Shown piece by piece: positions 8,160 through 12,574 of a DNA stretch of 12,574 nt. The position numbers and the translations under genes are program-made. Source of the DNA: Streptococcus oralis (lineage in GTDB: Bacteria > Bacillota > Bacilli > Lactobacillales > Streptococcaceae); the NCBI GenBank assembly GCA_937930605.1, contig CALHBZ010000321.1:1-12574 (forward strand), read 5' to 3'. Under the pieces are notes generated by a model. It saw only the letters and a program-made list of their open reading frames with translations. It searched no databases and was not told the DNA's origin. Within the stretch, counting starts at the first letter, position 1; every line of letters begins with the position of its first letter.

Positions 8160-8189
8160 TTTATGTTAAAAAAGAGGAAAAAATGTCAA
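8160..8189 (-). promoter_or_regulatory. scrB promoter
   Basis: On the minus strand TTGACA (complement of 8184-8189) is a perfect -35 box. CATAAA (8165 down to 8160) is a fair -10 at 18-nt spacing; TAACAT at 15 nt is an alternative. The -35 is part of the palindrome at 8184-8199, so repressor binding would block polymerase. Confidence 0.6.
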
Positions 8190-8199
8190 ACGATTGCCA
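8184..8199. promoter_or_regulatory. Probable ScrR operator, scrB side
   Basis: TGTCAAACGATTGCCA is a 16-bp imperfect palindrome centred on CG. It shares TGNNAAACGNTTGNCA with the site at 8367-8382 on the scrA side. Each contains the TTGACA box of its own promoter. The central CG and half-site pattern are typical of LacI-family operators. Confidence 0.65.
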
Positions 8200-8366
8200 T
8201 AAATTAAGCGAAAGAAATAGAGCAAATTTTCACGAAAAAATGAAAGAAAATGAAAAACAAAAGCTTTGAACCCTCTAATTTAAGGATATTTTTATGAGTA
8301 AATAGAAGAACTCAATCAAAAACTATCATAAATGAATATAAAGAATAGAATGAAAACAAAAAATTC
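8200..8366. other. AT-rich spacer between the divergent scr promoters
   Basis: About 167 nt of A-rich sequence without an ORF, hairpin or further site that I could support. It may act as upstream-element DNA for the scrA promoter or as a loop between two operator-bound repressors. Confidence 0.4.
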
Positions 8367-8382
8367 TGCAAAACGCTTGACA
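8367..8382. promoter_or_regulatory. Probable ScrR operator, scrA side
   Basis: TGCAAAACGCTTGACA is a 16-bp palindrome centred on CG at 8374-8375 and matches the scrB-side site at 12 of 16 positions. Its last six bases are the scrA -35 box, so binding would exclude RNA polymerase. Confidence 0.68.
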
Positions 8383-8404
8383 TATTTTAGAAACATGATA
8401 AAAT
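8377..8404 (+). promoter_or_regulatory. scrA promoter
   Basis: TTGACA (8377-8382) and TAAAAT (8399-8404) are separated by 16 nt, a near-consensus vegetative promoter. The transcript would start near 8411 and have a 5' leader of about 60 nt. Confidence 0.75.
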
Positions 8405-8421
8405 AATAGTCGTAGGGCGAA

Positions 8422-8435
8422 TAAAATCGCTTTCA
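8422..8435. promoter_or_regulatory. cre-like / second LacI-type site in the scrA leader
   Basis: Read on the minus strand, TGAAAGCGATTTTA fits the CcpA cre pattern TGNAARCGNWWNCA at 13 of 14 positions. It lies about 11-25 nt after the predicted scrA transcript start, where a bound CcpA would act as a roadblock. ScrR binding is the alternative. Confidence 0.55.
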
Positions 8436-8470
8436 AACAAGAACAAAATTTTTATAAGGAGATTATTGCT

Positions 8471-10408
8471 ATGGATTATAATAAAGTAGCTTCCGAGGTC
8501 ATTGAGGCTGTTGGAAAAGATAATCTAGTAGCTGCAGCGCATTGTGCCACTCGTCTTCGTCTTGTATTAAAAGACGAATCAAAAGTGAATCAAGCAGCTT
8601 TAGATAATAATGCTGATGTGAAAGGTACATTTAGCACAAACGGACAATATCAAATTATTATTGGTCCTGGTGACGTTAACTTTGTCTACGCAGAAATCAT
8701 CAAAAAAACAGGTTTGAAAGAAGCTTCAACAGATGATTTGAAAGAGATTGCTAATAAAGATAAAAAGTTCAATCCTTTGATGGATTTGATTAAGCTCTTG
8801 TCAGATATCTTTGTTCCAATCATTCCTGCATTGGTTGCAGGTGGTCTTTTGATGGCATTACGTAACTTTTTGACATCACCAGACTTATTTGGACCTCAAT
8901 CAATTGAAGATATGTACCCTGCAATCAAAGGCTTCTCAGCTATGGTTCAATTGATGTCTGCAGCTCCATTTATGTTCTTGCCTGTTTTGGTAGGTATTTC
9001 AGCAGCTAAACGTTTTGGGGCAAACCAATTCCTTGGTGCAGCTATTGGTATGATCATGACCACTCCAGATTTGGGTGGTAAAGAAGCCTTCTGGGATATT
9101 TTAGGTTACCATGTTACACAAACAAACTATGCTTACCAAGTTATTCCAGTTCTTGTGGCTGTCTGGTTATTGGCGACTCTGGAAAAATTCTTCCACAAGA
9201 AATTGCCATCTGCAGTTGACTTTACTTTCACACCGCTTTTATCAGTTATGATTACAGGATTCCTAACTTTTACAGTTATTGGTCCTGTGATGTTGGTGGT
9301 TTCTGATGCCATTACTAATGCTATTGTATGGCTATACAATACTACAGGTGCATTTGGTATGGGGCTCTTTGGTGGAACATACTCATTGATTGTTATGACA
9401 GGGCTTCACCAATCATTCCCTGCTATTGAAACACAGTTACTATCAGCATACAATAATAATGGTACTGGATTTGGTGACTACATCTTTGTTGTTGCTTCAA
9501 TGGCAAACGTTGCGCAAGGTGCAGCCACTCTTGCTATTTACTTCTTGACTAAAAATGCTAAAACTAAAGGCTTGTCAAGTTCTGCAGCTGTCTCTGCTTT
9601 CCTTGGTATTACTGAGCCTGCCCTATTTGGGGTGAACTTAAAATATAAATTCCCATTCTTCTGTGCTCTTGCTGGTTCAGCAGTTGGTGCCTTTGTTGCA
9701 GGCTTGACCCATGTCATTGCTGTTTCTTTGGGAGCAGCTGGATTTATCGGATTCCTATCTATTAAAGCCGGTTCAATCCCTATGTATGTAGTTGCAGAAG
9801 TGATTTCATTTGCCGTAGCCTTTGCCTTGACTTATTTCTATGGTAAAACAAAAGCAGCAGGTGTCTTTGCTGATGAAGCCGCAACAGCAACTGCAGAAAC
9901 AGTTACTGAAACTACAGTAGAAGCGCCAGTAGTGGAAGAGTCTGATACTCCTCAAAACGAAACAATCCAAACTCCTATCGTTGGTGACGTAGTTGCTCTT
10001 GAGAATGTCAATGATCCAGTCTTTTCAAGTGGTGCTATGGGACAAGGAATCGCAGTGAAACCAAGCCAAGGCGTGGTTTACGCACCAGCTGATGCCGAAG
10101 TATCGATCGCATTTCCAACAGGTCACGCCTTTGGTTTGAAGACAGCCGATGGAGCTGAAATCTTGATCCACGTTGGTATCGACACTGTATCTATGAACGG
10201 CGAAGGTTTTGAAGCAAAAGTTGCTCAAGGCGACAAGGTCAAAGCAGGTGACGTTCTTGGAACCTTTGACTCAAACAAAATCGCTGCAGCTGGTCTTGAT
10301 GACACAACAATGGTTATCGTTACCAATACAGCTGACTATGCTTCTGTGACACCAGTCGCAAGTGGTTCAGTTGTCAAGGGCGATGCGATCATCGAAGTGA
10401 AAGCCTAG
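8471..10408 (+). CDS. scrA: ScrA, sucrose-specific PTS transporter EIIBCA
   Basis: This 645-residue membrane protein imports sucrose and phosphorylates it to sucrose-6-phosphate using phosphate from HPr. The domain order is EIIB, EIIC, EIIA. EIIB spans about 1-85, with the phospho-accepting Cys25 in [14 protein letters not shown] spans about 105-460, with many hydrophobic segments and the [10 protein letters not shown] sugar-binding motif at 379-388. A Thr/Glu/Ala-rich linker covers about 466-505. EIIA covers about 508-645, with His552 (PTGHAFGL) and the phosphorylated His567 (ILIHVGIDT); their 15-residue spacing matches His75 and His90 of EIIA-Glc. AAGGAG at 8456-8461 stands 9 nt before the ATG. 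It is divergent from scrB, which hydrolyses the product. Sucrose specificity is inferred from the locus; the related trehalose permease has the same architecture. Confidence 0.96.
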   Translation: MDYNKVASEVIEAVGKDNLVAAAHCATRLRLVLKDESKVNQAALDNNADVKGTFSTNGQYQIIIGPGDVNFVYAEIIKKTGLKEASTDDLKEIANKDKKFNPLMDLIKLLSDIFVPIIPALVAGGLLMALRNFLTSPDLFGPQSIEDMYPAIKGFSAMVQLMSAAPFMFLPVLVGISAAKRFGANQFLGAAIGMIMTTPDLGGKEAFWDILGYHVTQTNYAYQVIPVLVAVWLLATLEKFFHKKLPSAVDFTFTPLLSVMITGFLTFTVIGPVMLVVSDAITNAIVWLYNTTGAFGMGLFGGTYSLIVMTGLHQSFPAIETQLLSAYNNNGTGFGDYIFVVASMANVAQGAATLAIYFLTKNAKTKGLSSSAAVSAFLGITEPALFGVNLKYKFPFFCALAGSAVGAFVAGLTHVIAVSLGAAGFIGFLSIKAGSIPMYVVAEVISFAVAFALTYFYGKTKAAGVFADEAATATAETVTETTVEAPVVEESDTPQNETIQTPIVGDVVALENVNDPVFSSGAMGQGIAVKPSQGVVYAPADAEVSIAFPTGHAFGLKTADGAEILIHVGIDTVSMNGEGFEAKVAQGDKVKAGDVLGTFDSNKIAAAGLDDTTMVIVTNTADYASVTPVASGSVVKGDAIIEVKA

Positions 10409-10435
10409 TCCTCTTTGAAAATCAAATCTAAAAAC

Positions 10436-10467
10436 AAAACGAACAAATGTCATGTTTGTTCGTTTTT
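10436..10467 (+). terminator. Intrinsic terminator after scrA
   Basis: The arm AAAACGAACAAA (10436-10447) pairs with TTTGTTCGTTTT (10455-10466) around a 7-nt loop, ending in a run of T. It starts 28 nt after the scrA stop and separates scrA from scrK, which has its own promoter. Confidence 0.88.
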
Positions 10468-10529
10468 GTTAGATGGTAAGATTTACAGAGGAAAATCTAA
10501 AATATAGAGAAATGTAGCTCTTTAAAATA

Positions 10530-10538
10530 TGCTATAAT
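10530..10538 (+). promoter_or_regulatory. scrK promoter, extended -10
   Basis: TGCTATAAT is a perfect -10 box (10533-10538) with the TGN extension common in streptococcal promoters. No good -35 box lies 16-18 nt upstream. It is 27 nt before the scrK ATG. No ScrR-like palindrome was seen, so scrK may be expressed independently of ScrR. Confidence 0.75.
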
Positions 10539-10565
10539 AGAGAAAACAAAGATAAGAGGTTTATC

Positions 10566-11453
10566 ATGACAAAATTATACGGAAGCTTAGAAGCAGGCGG
10601 TACAAAGTTTGTCTGTGCTGTCGGAGATGAAAATTTTAACATTGTAGAAAAAACACAATTTCCTACAACAACTCCTATCGAGACTATCGATAAAACCATC
10701 GAGTTCTTTTCAAAATTCGATAATCTTGCAGGTCTTGCTGTCGGATCATTTGGTCCGATCGATATCGACAAAAACTCAAAAACTTATGGCTTTATCACAA
10801 CAACTCCAAAACCTAACTGGGCAAATGTGGACTTGCTTGGTGCCCTTCGTCGCGCCCTAAACGTGCCAATGTACTTCACCACAGACGTAAACAGCTCTGC
10901 CTACGGTGAAGTAGTTGCTCGTAACAATGCTGTCGGCCGTATCGAAAACTTGGTCTACTACACTATCGGTACAGGGATCGGTGCAGGTGTTATCCAACGT
11001 GGCGAGTTTATCGGTGGTGCAGGTCACCCTGAAATGGGTCACTACTATGTAGCCAAACACCCAATGGACGAGGAGAAAGAGTTTAATGGCGTTTGTCCTT
11101 TCCACAAGGGCTGTTTGGAAGGCTTTGCGGCTGGACCAAGTCTAGAAGCTCGTACAGGTGTTCGTGGTGAAAACATCGAACTCAACAACTCTGTCTGGGA
11201 CGTCCAAGCCTACTACATCGCTCAAGCTGCTGTTAATGCTACAGTGACTTTCCGCCCAGACGTGATTGTCTTTGGTGGTGGAGTCATGGCACAGCAACAC
11301 ATGCTGGACCGTGTACGTGAGAAATTCACAGCTCTTCTCAACGGCTATCTACCAGTACCAGACGTGCGTGACTACATCGTGACGCCAGCAGTCGCAGGCA
11401 ATGGTTCCGCAACACTTGGGAACTTTGTCCTTGCAAAAGAAGTTTCAAAATAA
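10566..11453 (+). CDS. scrK: ScrK, ROK-family fructokinase
   Basis: This 295-residue ATP-dependent kinase converts the fructose released by ScrB into fructose-6-phosphate. The N-terminal phosphate-binding loop reads LYGSLEAGGTKFVCAVG (4-20), with Glu9 where many ROK kinases have Asp. GTGIGAGVI follows in the second nucleotide-binding segment. The ROK zinc-site region GHPEMGHYY (His154, His159) is followed by GVCPFHKGCLEG, with Cys177, His180 and Cys183 as the expected zinc ligands. VFGGGVM near residue 238 is a further family motif. The ATG at 10566 has AAGAGG at 10554-10559, 6 nt upstream. The gene follows scrA but is separated by a terminator and has its own extended -10 promoter. Length is normal. 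The sugar is inferred from close resemblance to streptococcal ScrK and from the locus. Confidence 0.95.
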   Translation: MTKLYGSLEAGGTKFVCAVGDENFNIVEKTQFPTTTPIETIDKTIEFFSKFDNLAGLAVGSFGPIDIDKNSKTYGFITTTPKPNWANVDLLGALRRALNVPMYFTTDVNSSAYGEVVARNNAVGRIENLVYYTIGTGIGAGVIQRGEFIGGAGHPEMGHYYVAKHPMDEEKEFNGVCPFHKGCLEGFAAGPSLEARTGVRGENIELNNSVWDVQAYYIAQAAVNATVTFRPDVIVFGGGVMAQQHMLDRVREKFTALLNGYLPVPDVRDYIVTPAVAGNGSATLGNFVLAKEVSK

Positions 11454-11461
11454 ACCATAAA

Positions 11462-11485
11462 ATCCGTTTGGGCAACCAAACGGAT
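11462..11485 (+). terminator. Terminator-like hairpin after scrK
   Basis: A perfect 10-bp stem, ATCCGTTTGG with CCAAACGGAT, closed by a GCAA tetraloop, starts 9 nt after the scrK stop. The following ATTTAG is a poor T-tract, so termination may be partial. It is nearly identical to the hairpin at 11736-11767. Confidence 0.7.
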
Positions 11486-11511
11486 ATTTAGATTGAAGAC
11501 AATGTTTTTTG

Positions 11512-11647
11512 AGCCTTTCCTTAAGTGATTACGGACGGTAGCGACTTTCTTCGAAATTCCATACCTAAACTTTGAGCCTAAAGTCTCAAAGTTTCCGAAC
11601 ACCTGAAATCATTATATTTCAGGTGTTTCTATCACGGCGGAAAGGCT
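11512..11647. other. Structured intergenic element with nested hairpins
   Basis: AGCCTTTCC (11512-11520) can pair with GGAAAGGCT (11639-11647), enclosing two strong hairpins. The first is a 10-bp stem AAACTTTGAG (11567-11576) with CTCAAAGTTT (11585-11594). The second is a 12-bp stem from 11598-11609 with 11616-11627, followed by TTTCT. No credible protein is encoded on either strand. It could be a small RNA, an attenuator in read-through from scrK, or a degenerate intergenic repeat of the MITE type. The pairing is visible in the sequence; the function is not known. Confidence 0.5.
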
Positions 11648-11735
11648 AGGTAAGTCCTCGCTTTACTCGCGAAAAATAGGCATGATTTCCATACCAAAGT
11701 ATATTTAGTATCAAGTAATAGGCTGTCTATGTTCA

Positions 11736-11767
11736 AAAAATCCGCTTGGGAAACCAAACGGATTTTT
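11736..11767. terminator. Bidirectional terminator between scrK region and VTT-protein gene
   Basis: The arm AAAAATCCGCTTGG (11736-11749) pairs with CCAAACGGATTTTT (11754-11767), with one C-A mismatch and a GAAA tetraloop. T-runs on both strands suit plus-strand read-through and the minus-strand gene ending at 11774. Confidence 0.88.
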
Positions 11768-11773
11768 CTATTC

Positions 11774-12391
11774 TTAAAACATCTGCCAGAAGAAATCAAT
11801 AATATAGGTCAAACCATAAGTATAAACCACTAGGGTAAAGGGTTTGGTCAAAACGATGATAATCATATAGCGCTTGAAGGTCATCTTGGTCAAAGCTGCC
11901 AGCATGCAGAGAAAGTCAGCTGGGCTAACAGGCCAGATCATCATAAAGATAAAGAAACGCTCGAAACGATTGCCCTTATCTAACCAACCGATGTATTTGT
12001 CATAAGTGCGCTTGCTGACGACGGACTGGACAAAGGCAGCTCCGTAGAGGCGCACAAGGTAAAAGATAATGGCACAGCCAATCACGATGCCGATATAGTT
12101 GTAGATGGTTCCGATGATGTGACCGTAAATAAAGACCCCAGCCACTGAGGTCAAAGCACCCGGAATGATCGGAACGACGGTTTGTAGGATCTGTAAAAAG
12201 ATAAAGAGTGGAGGCCCCCAAACCCCAGCTTGCTGGATAAAGGCCGATAGGGTTTCCTTGGACTGTAAAACCCCCGCCTGATAGGCCCAAATGCAGAAAA
12301 TCAAGGTGCCGACTCCCCCGACGATAGACGAAATATTGATGACTTGCTGCAGAAGGGGAGAAACAGCTTTCATTTGCTTATGCTGTGACAT
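11774..12391 (-). CDS. VTT/TVP38-TMEM64 (DedA-like) membrane protein
   Basis: This 205-residue protein has about five hydrophobic segments: near 18-40, 59-88, 92-115, 145-168 and 173-197. The first re-entrant block reads LQILQTVVPIIPGALTSVAG (66-85), then GVFIYG, and later LVRLYG with Arg114. The second block carries MIWPVSPADFLCMLAALT (151-168). The paired proline/glycine-rich re-entrant loops are the hallmark of the VTT (SNARE-associated, PF09335) family, some members of which move lipid carriers or other lipids across the membrane. The substrate of this one is unknown. AAGGAG (complement of 12397-12402) precedes the ATG by 5 nt. It converges on scrK and diverges from the gene starting at 12525; no functional link to the sucrose genes is evident. 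Confidence 0.85.
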   Translation of the reverse strand: MSQHKQMKAVSPLLQQVINISSIVGGVGTLIFCIWAYQAGVLQSKETLSAFIQQAGVWGPPLFIFLQILQTVVPIIPGALTSVAGVFIYGHIIGTIYNYIGIVIGCAIIFYLVRLYGAAFVQSVVSKRTYDKYIGWLDKGNRFERFFIFMMIWPVSPADFLCMLAALTKMTFKRYMIIIVLTKPFTLVVYTYGLTYIIDFFWQMF

Positions 12392-12407
12392 AGAAACTCC
12401 TTATAGA

Positions 12408-12430
12408 TAGTATGATACTACTATATCATA
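12408..12430. repeat. Overlapping palindromes upstream of the VTT-protein gene
   Basis: TAGTATGATACTA (12408-12420) is a perfect odd-centred palindrome. TATGATA (12411-12417) is also inverted as TATCATA (12424-12430). They lie 17-39 nt before the minus-strand ATG and overlap a -10-like TATGAT on that strand (12430-12425). It may be an operator or a 5' leader hairpin; no regulator is identified. Confidence 0.45.
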
Positions 12431-12477
12431 TTTTGGGAAGAAAAACTATCTGGATTATCGAACTGGTGAAATAAGTG

Positions 12478-12486
12478 TGGTAAAAT
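12478..12486 (+). promoter_or_regulatory. Extended -10 promoter for the right-edge gene
   Basis: TGGTAAAAT is an extended -10 box 38 nt before the ATG at 12525. No clear -35 box is visible at 16-18 nt spacing. Confidence 0.5.
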
Positions 12487-12524
12487 GAGAATAAGAAAAT
12501 GACGGTATAGAATGAGAGGGTATC

Positions 12525-12574
12525 ATGTTAGGTTTAAACTTTAAAGGAAGCTGGCGCCAATACCAAAAACAGGT
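12525..12574 (+). CDS. N-terminus of a gene cut by the window edge, possibly an SF2 helicase
   Basis: Sixteen codons are visible: MLGLNFKGSWRQYQKQ. GAGAGG at 12514-12519 lies 5 nt before the ATG, and an extended -10 box stands upstream, so this is a credible gene start. The FKGSWRQYQ pattern resembles the Q-motif-like opening (W-R-x-Y-Q) of some DEAD/DEAH superfamily II helicases of streptococci. That resemblance is short and from memory, so the product should be treated as unproven. It is divergent from the VTT membrane protein gene. Confidence 0.4.
   Translation, partial: MLGLNFKGSWRQYQKQ

Noticed and set aside
11372..11602. 76-residue minus-strand frame overlapping the scrK end and the hairpin region
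   Set aside because: It is created by reading through the scrK 3' end and two hairpins; no ribosome site or known domain.
11774..12574. VTT protein or the right-edge gene as part of a defence island with the CRISPR-Cas system
   Set aside because: They are separated from cas by about 6 kb of ordinary sucrose genes with their own promoters and terminators; nothing links them.

Overview
The window looks like a low-GC Firmicute, almost certainly a Streptococcus. The reasons are the scrB-scrR / scrA / scrK sucrose locus in its streptococcal layout, AGGAGG-type ribosome sites, extended -10 promoters, and a type I-E CRISPR repeat that closely resembles (from memory) the CRISPR4 repeat of S. thermophilus. 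The species cannot be fixed from the sequence. A scrap of what looks like mvaA next to scrR fits the gene order I recall for mitis-group streptococci.

Layout. (1) 2-3533, plus strand: the 3' half of a type I-E cas operon, with the end of cas7e, then cas5e, cas6e, cas1e and a cas2e fused to a DnaQ-like DEDDh exonuclease. Gaps are 4-9 nt or ATGA overlaps, so this is one transcription unit. cas3, cse1 and cse2 would lie upstream, outside the window. (2) 3557-5226: a CRISPR array of 28 repeats and 27 spacers on the same strand, starting only 23 nt after cas2 and ending in a truncated repeat. (3) 5227-5520: AT-rich sequence with no convincing gene. (4) 5521-5658: the last ~45 codons of what appears to be mvaA (class II HMG-CoA reductase), then a bidirectional terminator. 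This looks like the scar where the CRISPR-Cas block joins the older chromosome. (5) 5694-8094, minus strand: scrB (sucrose-6-phosphate hydrolase) overlapping scrR (LacI-type repressor). (6) 8095-8470: a divergent control region with two near-identical 16-bp palindromes, each containing the TTGACA -35 box of one promoter, and a second LacI/cre-like site about 55 bp further on at each side. (7) 8471-10408 scrA (sucrose PTS EIIBCA) and 10566-11453 scrK (ROK fructokinase), plus strand. (8) 11454-11773: two near-identical terminators bracketing a stretch with strong nested hairpins. (9) 11774-12391, minus strand: a VTT/DedA-like membrane protein. (10) 12525 onward: the first 16 codons of a divergent gene.

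How the genes work together. Cas6e cuts the array transcript at the repeat hairpin; Cas7e, Cas5e and Cas6e are Cascade subunits; Cas1 and the Cas2-DEDDh fusion insert new spacers. ScrA imports sucrose as sucrose-6-phosphate, ScrB splits it to glucose-6-phosphate and fructose, ScrK phosphorylates the fructose, and ScrR controls both divergent promoters.

The main points of interest are in the array. One repeat mutation splits it into an old and a young block. Two spacers far apart (3 and 22) match the same coding site in two diverged phage versions. The first spacer base is a pyrimidine in 26 of 27 cases; the one exception is also the only short spacer.
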